Positions 1-8,637 of a stretch of DNA of 64,000 nucleotides are shown one piece after another (position 1 is the stretch's first letter; each line of letters opens with the position of its first letter). Origin of the DNA: Methylobacteriaceae bacterium (GTDB lineage: Bacteria > Pseudomonadota > Alphaproteobacteria > Rhizobiales > Beijerinckiaceae); the NCBI GenBank assembly GCA_020638195.1, contig JACKJC010000001.1, forward strand, positions 423,001 to 487,000, in the 5' to 3' direction. The translations under genes were made by a program, and so were the position numbers. Under the pieces are notes generated by a model. The model did no database searches. It was not told where the DNA came from and was given only the letters and a program-made list of their open reading frames with translations.

Positions 1-1
1 C

Positions 2-823
2 TACGCCAAGGTGGCGGCGCTCGGCGTCGTTCAGGGCATCACCGAATTGCTGCCCATTTCCTCCACCGCGCATATGCGCATCGTGCCCGCGCTGCTCGGC
101 TGGCGCGATCCAGGCTCCGCATTTTCCGCCGCCATGCAGGCGGCCGCGCTCGTCGCCGTCATCACCTACTTCTGGAGCGACGTGCGCGGCATGGTGTTCG
201 GCTCGATCGGCGCGGTGATCCGACGCGATTTCCGCGACTGGAATTTTCGCTTCGCCATGTGGATCGTGCTGGCGAGCCTGCCGATCGTCATCTCCGGCCT
301 TCTCATGTCGCCGCTGCTCAACGCCTGCAACACGCCGCTGCGCAGCCTGCCTGTCATCGGCATTTCCATGATCACGCTGGCGATCATTCTCGCTATCGCG
401 GAAATCTACTGCGATCATTCGCGCAAATTCGATCAGATCACGCTCAAGGATGCGATGATCGTCGGCATCGCGCAATGCGGCGCGCTCATTCCCGGCGTGT
501 CGCGCTCCGGCTCGACCCTGACTGCGGCCCTTTTCCGCGATCTCAACCGCGAGGATGCCGCGCGCTTCTCCTTCCTGCTCGGCCTGCCAGCCATCGCCGG
601 CGCGGGACTTAAAGAATTCCATGAACTCTACAAGGCGCATCTCGACCTGCACGGCTGGTCGATTCTCGCGGTCGGCCTGATCGTCGCATCGATCTCGGCC
701 TTCGCCGCGATCTGGGGGCTGCTGCGCATCCTCGAGAAATTCTCCGCCTGGCCATTCGTCATCTATCGCGCACTGATCGGCGTGTTCCTGCTGGTCGGCG
801 CCTATGTCGGCTTCCTGCACTGA
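2..823 (+). CDS. uppP: Undecaprenyl-diphosphatase UppP (BacA), 5' end outside window
   Basis: This membrane phosphatase converts undecaprenyl diphosphate to the monophosphate, recycling the lipid carrier of peptidoglycan and other envelope polymers. The two family signatures are visible: GVVQGITELLPISSTAH near the start and PGVSRSGSTLTAA near the middle, with hydrophobic segments throughout. The reading frame is open to the window edge and the residues before the first possible GTG (position 11) still fit the family, so the true start is probably just outside and only a few N-terminal residues are missing. A hairpin terminator follows, and clpB converges from the other side. Confidence 0.93.
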   Translation, partial: YAKVAALGVVQGITELLPISSTAHMRIVPALLGWRDPGSAFSAAMQAAALVAVITYFWSDVRGMVFGSIGAVIRRDFRDWNFRFAMWIVLASLPIVISGLLMSPLLNACNTPLRSLPVIGISMITLAIILAIAEIYCDHSRKFDQITLKDAMIVGIAQCGALIPGVSRSGSTLTAALFRDLNREDAARFSFLLGLPAIAGAGLKEFHELYKAHLDLHGWSILAVGLIVASISAFAAIWGLLRILEKFSAWPFVIYRALIGVFLLVGAYVGFLH

Positions 824-850
824 CTCGAAGCCGCGAACCTCGACGAGAAA

Positions 851-874
851 GGGCGGCCCGAAAGCCGCCCTTTT
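851..874. terminator. Rho-independent terminator between uppP and clpB
   Basis: A 7-bp GC stem (GGGCGGC / GCCGCCC) with the six-base loop CCGAAA is followed by TTTT on the plus strand and by a short T stretch on the minus strand. It lies between two convergent genes and probably serves both. Confidence 0.8.
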
Positions 875-879
875 CATTT

Positions 880-3540
880 TCAGTGAAGCGCGTCCGCGCC
901 TTTCGGGAAATTGACAATTCTTCCGTCATTCGGCTCGTCATTGGCGACCTCGCCCTTGGCGACCGTCTTGCCGTTGATCGTCAGACCCGCCGGACCCGTC
1001 GATAGCGCCACGGACTCGCCGTCGCCGACATCGCCGGCAAGGATCATCTCGGCCAGCGGATCCTGCACCGCCTTCTGGATCACGCGCTTGAGGGGACGCG
1101 CGCCATAGGCCGGATCGTAACCGCGGTCGGCGAGCCAGGCGCGCGCCTTGGCGTCGAGGTTGAGCGCAATCTTGCGATCTTCCAGCAGCTTCGCGAGCCG
1201 CCCGAACTGGATGTCGACAATCGCGCCCATGTCCTGCCGACGCAGCCGATGGAAGAGGATGATCTCGTCCACGCGGTTGAGGAACTCGGGCCGGAAGTGC
1301 GCACGCACGACCTGCATCACCTCGTTTTGCACGGCGGAGGAATCCTCGCCTTCCTTCTGCATGACGAGAAATTCGGCTCCGAGATTCGACGTCATGATGA
1401 TCAGCACGTTGCGGAAATCGACCGTACGCCCCTGCCCGTCGGTCAATCGTCCATCGTCGAGAACCTGCAACAGAACGTTGAACACGTCCGGATGAGCTTT
1501 CTCGATCTCGTCGAAAAGCACGACCTGATAGGGCCGCCGCCGCACCGCTTCGGTCAGCGCGCCGCCTTCCTCGTAGCCGACGTAGCCGGGAGGCGCGCCG
1601 ATCAGCCGCGAGACGGAGTGCTTCTCCATGTACTCGGACATGTCGAGACGCACGAGCGCGGTCTCGTCGTCGAACAGGAAGTTCGCGAGCGCCTTGGTCA
1701 GCTCGGTCTTGCCGACGCCGGTCGGCCCGAGGAACATGAACGAGCCGATCGGCCGGTTCGGATCCTGCAGACCGGCGCGCGCGCGCCGCACCGCCGTCGA
1801 AACCGCATGCACGGCTTCCTGCTGGCCGACAACGCGCTTGGCGAGCTCCTGCTCCATCTTGAGCAGCTTGTCCTTCTCGCCTTCAAGCATCTTGTCGACG
1901 GGCACGCCGGTCCAGCGCGACACGACCTGCGCGACGTGATCGGGCGTGACGGCTTCCTCGACCAGCGCGGAGGCGCTCGACGATTCGGCTTCTTCGAGTT
2001 TCTTCTCGAGGTCCGGGATGACGCCATAGGTCAGTTCGCCCGCGCGCTGATACTCGCCGCGCCGCTGTGCATTGGCGAGATCGTTGCGCGCCTGCTCGAG
2101 CTGCTCCTTCAATTTCTGCGCCGCGCCGAGCTTGTCTTTTTCCGCGCGCCAGCGCTGCGTCAGCGACGCCGACTTCTCCTCGAGATCGGCGAGTTCGCCT
2201 TCCAACTTGACAAGCCGGTCCTTGGAGGCGCGATCGTTCTCCTTCTTGAGCGCTTCCTGCTCGATCTTGAGCTGGATGATGCGCCGGTCGAGTTCGTCGA
2301 GCTCCTCGGGCTTGGAATCGACCTGCATGCGCAGGCGCGACGAAGCCTCGTCGACAAGATCGATCGCCTTATCGGGGAGGAAGCGGTCGGTGATGTAGCG
2401 GTTCGAGAGCGTCGCGGCTGCAACGAGCGCCGCGTCGGTGACGCGCACGCCGTGATGCAGCTCGTACTTCTCCTTCAGGCCGCGCAGGATCGAGATCGTA
2501 TCCTCGACCGTCGGCTCGGACACGAACACGGGCTGGAAACGCCGCGCGAGCGCCGCGTCCTTCTCGACATGCTTGCGATATTCGTCGAGCGTGGTCGCGC
2601 CAATGCAGTGCAGCTCGCCGCGCGCCAGCGCGGGCTTCAAGAGGTTCGACGCATCCATCGCGCCATCCGCCTTGCCCGCGCCGACGAGCGTATGCATCTC
2701 GTCGATGAACAGGACGATGCCGCCCTCGGCCGCCGTCACCTCGTTGAGAACGGCCTTCAACCGCTCCTCGAATTCGCCGCGATATTTCGCGCCGGCGATC
2801 AGCGCGCCCATATCGAGCGCGAGCAGCTTCTTGTCCTTCAGCGATTCCGGCACGTCGCCGTTGACGATGCGCAGCGCGAGGCCCTCGACGATCGCCGTCT
2901 TGCCGACGCCGGGCTCGCCGATGAGAACGGGATTGTTCTTGGTGCGGCGCGCCAGAACCTGGATCGAGCGACGGATTTCCTCGTCGCGACCGATCACCGG
3001 ATCAAGCTTGCCCGATCGCGCGGCCTCGGTCAGATCGCGGGCGTATTTCTTCAGCGCGTCATAGGCGTTCTCGGCGGAAGCCGAATCCGCAGTGCGTCCC
3101 TTGCGCAAATCCTCGATCGCCGCATTCAGCGTCTGCGCCGTCACGCCAGCATTGCTGAGGATTTTCGCGGATTCCGAACCCTTCTCCATCGCCAGCGCGA
3201 GCAGCAGGCGTTCGACCGTGACGAAACTGTCGCCGGCCTTCTGCGCGATCTTCTCCGCATTGTCGAAAAGGCGCGCCGTCGTGGGGCTGAGATAGAGCTG
3301 GCCCGCGCCGGAACCCTGCACTTTCGGGAGCTTGGACAAAGCCAGCTCGACCTGCTGCAGCGCCTCGCGCGAGCGACCGCCGGCCTTGTCGATCAGGCCC
3401 GCAGCCAATCCCTCGGGATCGTCGAGCAGTACTTTGAGCACATGCTCGGGCGTGAACTGCTGATGCCCTTCGCGGATCGCAAGCGACTGCGCCGACTGGA
3501 CGAAGCCGCGCGCGCGCTCCGTATATTTTTCCATATTCAT
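880..3540 (-). CDS. clpB: ATP-dependent disaggregase ClpB
   Basis: ClpB is a hexameric AAA+ disaggregase that works with DnaK to rescue aggregated proteins after heat stress. The 886-residue product has the N domain (about 1-145), a first ATPase domain with Walker A GEPGVGKTAI, a coiled-coil middle domain (about 400-530) rich in Glu, Lys and Leu, and a second ATPase domain with GPTGVGKTEL. The open frame extends 17 codons further upstream, but the ATG at 3540 has AGGAGG five bases before it and gives the usual alphaproteobacterial N-terminus MN-x-EKYTER. Length is normal. It lies downstream of DUF4167 on the same strand, separated by about 170 bases, so it may have its own promoter. Confidence 0.97.
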   Translation of the reverse strand: MNMEKYTERARGFVQSAQSLAIREGHQQFTPEHVLKVLLDDPEGLAAGLIDKAGGRSREALQQVELALSKLPKVQGSGAGQLYLSPTTARLFDNAEKIAQKAGDSFVTVERLLLALAMEKGSESAKILSNAGVTAQTLNAAIEDLRKGRTADSASAENAYDALKKYARDLTEAARSGKLDPVIGRDEEIRRSIQVLARRTKNNPVLIGEPGVGKTAIVEGLALRIVNGDVPESLKDKKLLALDMGALIAGAKYRGEFEERLKAVLNEVTAAEGGIVLFIDEMHTLVGAGKADGAMDASNLLKPALARGELHCIGATTLDEYRKHVEKDAALARRFQPVFVSEPTVEDTISILRGLKEKYELHHGVRVTDAALVAAATLSNRYITDRFLPDKAIDLVDEASSRLRMQVDSKPEELDELDRRIIQLKIEQEALKKENDRASKDRLVKLEGELADLEEKSASLTQRWRAEKDKLGAAQKLKEQLEQARNDLANAQRRGEYQRAGELTYGVIPDLEKKLEEAESSSASALVEEAVTPDHVAQVVSRWTGVPVDKMLEGEKDKLLKMEQELAKRVVGQQEAVHAVSTAVRRARAGLQDPNRPIGSFMFLGPTGVGKTELTKALANFLFDDETALVRLDMSEYMEKHSVSRLIGAPPGYVGYEEGGALTEAVRRRPYQVVLFDEIEKAHPDVFNVLLQVLDDGRLTDGQGRTVDFRNVLIIMTSNLGAEFLVMQKEGEDSSAVQNEVMQVVRAHFRPEFLNRVDEIILFHRLRRQDMGAIVDIQFGRLAKLLEDRKIALNLDAKARAWLADRGYDPAYGARPLKRVIQKAVQDPLAEMILAGDVGDGESVALSTGPAGLTINGKTVAKGEVANDEPNDGRIVNFPKGADALH

Positions 3541-3709
3541 GCCGACCTCCTGGCCCGCCGGCCGAGCCCCGTAGCAGCTCGACCGCGGCAATACTCGAAC
3601 GATTCGGTCCCATAGGCGACCGTCGTCCGAGATTTAGGAAGCCGTCTCAGTTTCTTGAAGGCCCTGCGACAGGCCTGCGACGTCGAATTTTCCGGCGCTG
3701 GCTGGACGG

Positions 3710-4603
3710 TTACTCGCCGTCCGCCGAACCGCCGGCGTCGGCAGGCGCTTCGCCTCCCTCGGCGTCCGCGCCAACCAGACCGGCCGGACGGGTGCGCCGA
3801 CGGCGACGCGGCCGCAGATGATAGCCGCCGGCCTCCTGCTGTTCATCGCCTTCCAGCGCGGGCAGATCGGGCTGCGGCGCGTCGGCCGGCAGCGGACGGG
3901 GAGCGGGCGCGGTGATGAAAGCCGGCAGACCAACCGAGCCCTCCGGAGGAGCGACGACGCGCGTCTCGTCCTGCGGGCGCGCTTCGCCCTGGCCATCGGC
4001 CGGCGGACGCTGATCGCGGAACCGACGGTTGTCGCGGTTATTGAAGCCTTGGCCCTGCTGGTTGCGGTCGTTGTAGGGCCGCTCGTGGCGAGGCGGGCGA
4101 TCCGGCCGGTCCTGACGCCCCTCTTGCCGGTTGTCCTGCCGCTCCTGGCCGGGCTGACCGCCGTTGCCGCCATTATAGGGCTGGCGCTCCTGATAACCGG
4201 GCGGCGGGGTGAACTGGGGCTGCTGGAACTGCGGCTGCGGCAGGCGCTCGGCGACCGAGGCGAAGCGGTCGTTGACGACATCATCCTCGTCGTCCTCGAA
4301 TTCCGTCTCCGGCGCCGGGCGCGGCGGCTGGCCCGGCTGCGGCGGCAGAGCCGCCTGCTGCGCCGCCATCGCGGTCGCGATCAGCCGGTAATAATGCTCG
4401 GCGTGCTGCAGATAGCTTTCCGCCATCACGGGATCGCCGCTCGATTGCGCGTCGCGGGCGAGCTGCAGATATTTTTCGGCAATGTGCTGCGCTGTGCCGC
4501 GCACCTTCACATCCGGCCCGTTGGACTCATAGGTCCGCGTCAGCGGGTTCGGGCCCTTGCGATTGTTGCGCCCGCGCATTCTCTTGTTCTGACCAGGTCT
4601 CAT
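3710..4603 (-). CDS. DUF4167 domain protein with long disordered tail
   Basis: This is a 297-residue alphaproteobacterial protein of unknown function. The conserved DUF4167 part is residues 1-85, starting MRPGQNKRMRGRNN and containing a short helical repeat-like stretch (AEKYLQLARDA, AESYLQHAEHYY). The rest is low complexity: Gln-, Asn-, Pro- and Arg-rich with RDNRR-like runs, ending in an Arg-rich block. That composition suggests disorder and possible RNA binding, which is inference. The start is supported by AAGGA five bases upstream. It sits between prmC and clpB, the usual neighbourhood of this family in Hyphomicrobiales. Confidence 0.9.
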   Translation of the reverse strand: MRPGQNKRMRGRNNRKGPNPLTRTYESNGPDVKVRGTAQHIAEKYLQLARDAQSSGDPVMAESYLQHAEHYYRLIATAMAAQQAALPPQPGQPPRPAPETEFEDDEDDVVNDRFASVAERLPQPQFQQPQFTPPPGYQERQPYNGGNGGQPGQERQDNRQEGRQDRPDRPPRHERPYNDRNQQGQGFNNRDNRRFRDQRPPADGQGEARPQDETRVVAPPEGSVGLPAFITAPAPRPLPADAPQPDLPALEGDEQQEAGGYHLRPRRRRRTRPAGLVGADAEGGEAPADAGGSADGE

Positions 4604-5060
4604 GACGATCCTTGACTTGAACTAATCGCGAGCCTGATGCGGCCGCGTAAAATTCCGACGACATTCAGCCGCGTTCAGCGCGGACATGGTTTGACCGGTC
4701 GGATCGGGTGCGATGGGCCGCCCTGTCGGGGAGCGGCGAACGTGTCTTCAAAAGGCGCAATCCTGAATTCTGGATCCATGCGTTGCGAGGCGCTGACGAC
4801 GCTCTCTTGTGGGCGCATTCTTGCCGACGCTCTCCTGCCGGCGCTACGCATAGCGCCTGACTTCCCAGCACGAGCCTCCAGCCTGAACTCGCTCAACGAA
4901 CCGGCGAAACTGCTGCGCGGGGGAGTGGCAAAACGTCTTGCCCGAAGTTCCGGCCGTCGCTCGGCCAGAATCTCTTGAAAACATTATTAGTCGGTTTCCG
5001 CGCGCTCGCCAAGGCCTCTCCGGCGCTAAGACGCAAATGATTGGAATTGTTGCCAAATCA
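4604..5060. other. Gene-free stretch between prmC and DUF4167
   Basis: About 457 bases separate the prmC stop from the DUF4167 start. Short open frames exist on both strands, but none encodes a recognisable protein or has a convincing ribosome site, and their composition looks like spacer. The promoter of DUF4167 should lie in the left part, but no clear -35/-10 pair is visible. No tRNA, riboswitch or terminator is evident. Confidence 0.6.
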
Positions 5061-5945
5061 TCACGTTATCGCGAATGCGGACGCGCGCGGACGTCCAGTT
5101 ATATCTTGTTCGGCGTCGATTTTTTGCAAGCCCCGCCCGTTCGCAAGCAGCTCGACGTCCCCGGCCTGGCCCGATCCGAACTCGACGGCGATCACGCCAT
5201 CGCGGCCTAGAATGTCCGGCGCTCCGGCGAAAAGCTCGCGATAGGCGTCGAGCCCGTCCGGCCCGCCATCGAGAGCCAGCCGCGGATCGTGATCGCGGAC
5301 CTCGCGATCGAGGCCGGCAATGTCGCCCGCCCGGATGTAGGGCGGATTGGAAACGATCAGATCGAAGGGACCGACCAGCGCCGCCGACCAGCGGCCGCGA
5401 AAAACCGCAGCGCGGCGACCGAAATCGCAAGCGGCGAGGTTTGCCCGCGTGGCCGCGCAAGCTTCGTCCGAAAGGTCGACTCCGACGCCATGAGCGTCGG
5501 CAAACTCGTCGAGCACGGCGCAGAGCAGAGCGCCGGAGCCGCAGCCGAGATCGAGGATCCGGCGCGGCGCGCGGCCGTGGCGCCGTCCGACGCGTAGCGC
5601 GAGCCGCACGAGAGCCTCGCTGTCCGGGCGCGGATCGAGCACCCCCGGTCGAACCTCCAGATCGAGCGTCCAGAAGGCGCGGCGGCCGAGTATGCGACTT
5701 GTGGGTTCGCCTGCCGCGCGCCGATCCAGAAGCGAGCGATATTGCTGCGCCTCGCTTTCCGAAACCGGCGCGGCGGCGGCGGTCACCAGCGCCAGCCGAT
5801 CGATGCCGCAGGCGACGAGTAGCAATGCGCGCGCATCTTCATCGGCGGCATCAACTCCGGCGCTTCGGAGAAAGGCGCGCCCCGCCGAGAGACTTGCGTC
5901 CCGCGACAGGCCTACCACGATCAGAGGCGCGTCAGGCGCGGGCAT
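5061..5945 (-). CDS. prmC: Peptide chain release factor N5-glutamine methyltransferase PrmC
   Basis: PrmC uses S-adenosylmethionine to methylate the GGQ glutamine of release factors 1 and 2. The 294-residue protein has an N-terminal helical domain, the SAM-binding motif DLGCGSGAL (about 127-135) and the catalytic NPPYI motif (about 206). The usual RPETE stretch before the SAM site reads RPDSE here. The start overlaps the end of htpG by 14 bases, so it is translated downstream of htpG. In most bacteria prmC follows prfA; no prfA is present here. Confidence 0.93.
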   Translation of the reverse strand: MPAPDAPLIVVGLSRDASLSAGRAFLRSAGVDAADEDARALLLVACGIDRLALVTAAAAPVSESEAQQYRSLLDRRAAGEPTSRILGRRAFWTLDLEVRPGVLDPRPDSEALVRLALRVGRRHGRAPRRILDLGCGSGALLCAVLDEFADAHGVGVDLSDEACAATRANLAACDFGRRAAVFRGRWSAALVGPFDLIVSNPPYIRAGDIAGLDREVRDHDPRLALDGGPDGLDAYRELFAGAPDILGRDGVIAVEFGSGQAGDVELLANGRGLQKIDAEQDITGRPRASAFAIT

Positions 5946-7854
5946 TGGCGGCGAGCGCCCGCGTCAGCCATTTCGACAGGCGGCGCGCGACCTCGGGCCC
6001 GTTCTCCGGCGCTTCGCCTTCGGCGAGTTGCGCGAGGTCCAGCAACAGGCCGCTTGCATCCTCGAAATCCGCGCGGTCGCCGGCCGTGTCGAGCGTGATA
6101 AGCGCCTTGACCAGCGGGTGACCGAGATTGATCTCGAGCACGGGTTGCATCGAGGCGTCGAGACGCCCGGCGCTCGCGAGAATCCGGGCGAGCGTCCGGT
6201 CAGGCGCCATATCGCTGGCGACAAGGCAGGCCGGGCTGTCTGCGAGGCGTTCCGACACGCGCACATCGGACACGCGCGCGCCGAGCGCCTCTTTCATTTT
6301 CGCCAGCGCCGTTGCCGCGGCCGCGTCGAGCTCCGGCTTTTCAGGCGCTTCCGCGCCATCTGCAAGCGGCACCTGGGAAATGTCCGCCTGACCCTGCGTC
6401 ACCGACCGGAACGGCTTGCCATCGAAGCCGACAGCGTTCGAAACCCAAAATGAATCGACGGGATCCGAGAGCAGCAGCACCTCGATCCCGCGTGCGCGAA
6501 AACCTTCGAGATGCGGGCTTGCGGCGATCGTCGCGGCGTCGGCGCCCGTCAGATAGTAGATTGCCGACTGGTTCGGCCGGAGATCCGAGACATACTGGGC
6601 GAGCGTCCGGTCGCCCGCGCCATGCGTCGACGTGGCGAACCGCGCCAGCGCGAACAGCGCATCGCGACGCTCGGGCTCCTCGTACAACCCCTCCTTCAGC
6701 ACCGCGCCGAAATTCTTCCAGACCTCGGCGAATTTTGCAGGATCGCTTTCCGCGAGCTTGGTCAGCTCCTGGATCACCCGCCCGACGACGGCCTTGCGGA
6801 TCGCGCCGAGAACCGGGCTCTTCTGCACGATCTCGCGCGACACATTGAGCGGCACGTCAGCGGAATCGACGACCAGAGTCACGAAACGCAGCCATGGCGG
6901 CAGCAGGTCTGCCTCGGTCGAAACGAGCACGCGGCGGACATAGAGGCGCGACCGCCCCTTGCGCTCTGGATTGAAGAGATCGAACGGCCGCGATCCCGGA
7001 ATGAAGGCAAGCGCATCGAACTCGTAGCGGCCTTCGGCGCGCCAGTGGATGGTCAGCGCGGGCTCGTCGAACTGGCTCGCGATCGTCCGATAGAATTCCG
7101 CGTATTGCTCGGGCGTGATCTCGGAACGCGGCCGCGCCCAGAGCGCCGCGCCTTCGCTCGCCTTCTGCTCCTCGCCGCCGGTTTCGCGCACGGCGATCGG
7201 CACGGGAATGCCGGCCGAATGTTCGCCGACGATGCGTTGCAGCGTCGGCACGTCGAGATAGCTGTCCGCATCGCTCTTGAGATGCAGCACGACGCGCGTG
7301 CCGACCTCAGGGCATCCCTCGGACGCCTCGACCGAATAGGAACTCTTGCCGTCCGACGACCACTTCCAGCCCTCCGCCTGTCCGGCCCGGCGCGAAAAGA
7401 CGTCGACATGGTCGGCGACGATGAAGGACGAATAAAAGCCGATGCCGAACCGGCCGATCAGCGATTCCGCGGGCCCCTTGTCGCCGGCTCCTTCCAGCTT
7501 CTCCATGAAGGCGCGCGTGCCGGAATTGGCGATCACGCCGAGCGCCTGCTCGAGGTCTTCGCGGCTCATGCCGATGCCGTTGTCGACAACGGCGAGCGTC
7601 CTTGCCTGCTTGTCGGCTACTATGAGGATGCGGAACGGCGCATCCGAGCCGGCGAACTGACCGGTCGCGGTCTCGAATCTCAGCTTTTCGCAGGCGTCCG
7701 CAGCATTGGAGATCAGTTCTCGCAGGAAAATGTCGCGGTCGGAATAGATGGAATGGACGACGAGATCGAGAAGCCGGGCGACGTCGGCCTCGAACGGTCG
7801 CTCGACAGCGCCGCCCGTCGCGCCGGTCGCGCTGTCGTTCACGGTGTCGGTCAT
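5932..7854 (-). CDS. htpG: Molecular chaperone HtpG (Hsp90 family)
   Basis: HtpG is the bacterial Hsp90, a dimeric ATP-driven chaperone in the cytoplasm. The 640-residue product has the GHKL ATPase motifs NAADACEKLRFE, DNGIGMS and GRFGIGFYS in the N domain, followed by middle and C-terminal dimerisation domains. The frame opens 21 codons earlier, but the ATG at 7854 fits the family N-terminus, and a weak AGGGG lies about 10 bases upstream. A possible heat-shock-type promoter lies at about 7891-7917. prmC follows with an overlapping start. Confidence 0.96.
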   Translation of the reverse strand: MTDTVNDSATGATGGAVERPFEADVARLLDLVVHSIYSDRDIFLRELISNAADACEKLRFETATGQFAGSDAPFRILIVADKQARTLAVVDNGIGMSREDLEQALGVIANSGTRAFMEKLEGAGDKGPAESLIGRFGIGFYSSFIVADHVDVFSRRAGQAEGWKWSSDGKSSYSVEASEGCPEVGTRVVLHLKSDADSYLDVPTLQRIVGEHSAGIPVPIAVRETGGEEQKASEGAALWARPRSEITPEQYAEFYRTIASQFDEPALTIHWRAEGRYEFDALAFIPGSRPFDLFNPERKGRSRLYVRRVLVSTEADLLPPWLRFVTLVVDSADVPLNVSREIVQKSPVLGAIRKAVVGRVIQELTKLAESDPAKFAEVWKNFGAVLKEGLYEEPERRDALFALARFATSTHGAGDRTLAQYVSDLRPNQSAIYYLTGADAATIAASPHLEGFRARGIEVLLLSDPVDSFWVSNAVGFDGKPFRSVTQGQADISQVPLADGAEAPEKPELDAAAATALAKMKEALGARVSDVRVSERLADSPACLVASDMAPDRTLARILASAGRLDASMQPVLEINLGHPLVKALITLDTAGDRADFEDASGLLLDLAQLAEGEAPENGPEVARRLSKWLTRALAANARA

Positions 7855-7890
7855 CGATTGAGTGCCCCTGTTGGAATCAAGAGGCCACTC

Positions 7891-7917
7891 ATATCGAAAT
7901 GCGGCCTGAAAATTCAA
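7891..7917 (-). promoter_or_regulatory. Candidate RpoH-type heat-shock promoter of htpG
   Basis: Read on the minus strand, TTGAAT (7917-7912) is followed after 15 bases by CGATAT (7896-7891), about 37 bases before the htpG ATG. This resembles the alphaproteobacterial sigma-32 pattern (CTTGAA, then CCTATAT or CCATAT), and htpG is a typical heat-shock gene. The -10 match is partial. Confidence 0.35.
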
Positions 7918-7930
7918 CGGCGAGAAAATG

Positions 7931-7970
7931 GGAAGAGAAAAGGCCGACCGCGGGGCGACGCGGCCGGCCT
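7931..7970 (-). terminator. Orphan intrinsic-terminator-like hairpin
   Basis: On the minus strand AGGCCG and CCGCG (with one mismatch between them) pair with CGCGG and CGGCCT around a six-base loop, giving an 11-bp stem. TTTCTCTTCCC follows directly. The plus strand has no T-run after the stem. No minus-strand protein gene ends here, and it lies about 85 bases upstream of the htpG start, so it either ends a short non-coding transcript or attenuates a long htpG leader. Confidence 0.45.
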
Positions 7971-8223
7971 GGGTAAGGGACGCGGATACTCAACGCAACG
8001 CCTCGAAAAAACGGCCCGGCCCGCCATTGCGCCACCGGGGGGCTGGGGGGCTGACGAAATCCGGCGACACGGCGAACCGGGCCATCGAGGCAACGGTAAC
8101 AAGCTGGACCCGTTCTTGGGCCGCTCAAGGGCGAGACTTGGGCAAAACCATGATATTTCGACATTTCTCGAAGCGCTTGCCGTTCGTCTCCATTCGTAGG
8201 AACATTGCCCTGCGGAGCAACGA

Positions 8224-8637
8224 ATGACGGATTCGGAGATCGTCGACCCTGAGCGTCGGAGCGCCGACGTAGTGTCGGTCGCCTTTCGGCGACAGCCCGT
8301 CACGCCAGCCACGGCGCATCCGGAGCCCCCCACACAAAAGCAGGTCTCGTTCGATCGCCGGGAACTCCAGACGATCCTCAATCTCTACGGTCGCCGCGTC
8401 GCCGAAGGCGAATGGCGGGACTACGCCATCGGCTTCAGCCCCCAGAAAGCGGTGTTCGCGATTTTCCGTCGCGCGTCCGAAACCCCGCTCTACACGATTG
8501 AGAAAAATCCAGCGCTTGCCCGACGCCAAGGCGCCTATTCCGTCGTGTCTGCTGACGGCTTCGTTCTGAAGCGCGGACACGACCTCGAACGGGTTCTCGC
8601 GGTCCTCGACAAGAAGCTCAAACTCGTCGTCACATAA
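8224..8637 (+). CDS. DUF2794 domain-containing protein
   Basis: This 137-residue protein belongs to a family of unknown function confined mainly to alphaproteobacteria. The N-terminal 40 residues are polar and probably flexible. The conserved part begins near QVSFDRRELQTIL, contains GEWRDYAIGF and LYTIEKNP, and ends with VLAVLDKKLKLVVT. There is no signal peptide or membrane segment, so it is probably cytoplasmic. It is divergent from htpG and converges on the Bax-inhibitor gene. The frame also open on the minus strand over it is a shadow. Confidence 0.88.
   Translation: MTDSEIVDPERRSADVVSVAFRRQPVTPATAHPEPPTQKQVSFDRRELQTILNLYGRRVAEGEWRDYAIGFSPQKAVFAIFRRASETPLYTIEKNPALARRQGAYSVVSADGFVLKRGHDLERVLAVLDKKLKLVVT

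Larger units (their letters stand above)
7855..8223. other. Divergent intergenic region htpG / DUF2794
   Basis: This 369-base spacer holds the start regions of htpG (minus) and the DUF2794 gene (plus). It contains a candidate heat-shock promoter (7891-7917), a strong GC hairpin followed by a T-rich tract on the minus strand (7931-7970), and a tandem GGGGGGCT repeat (8037-8052). No credible protein-coding frame is seen. The part between about 7971 and 8200 could encode a small minus-strand RNA ending at the hairpin. Confidence 0.55.

Noticed and set aside
1249..3615. 788-codon open frame on the plus strand opposite clpB
   Set aside because: It is the mirror of a conserved gene in GC-rich DNA; the translation is Arg/Leu/Ala-rich with no recognisable domain.
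4765..4777. Adjacent EcoRI and BamHI recognition sites resembling a cloning junction
   Set aside because: Both flanks have the same composition and no vector sequence is present; a chance occurrence.
4637..5056. Short open frames on both strands in the prmC-DUF4167 spacer
   Set aside because: No ribosome sites, no plausible protein features and mutually overlapping.
6511..8199. 562-codon plus-strand frame opposite htpG
   Set aside because: Antisense shadow created by codon bias; no family features and it ends in the spacer.
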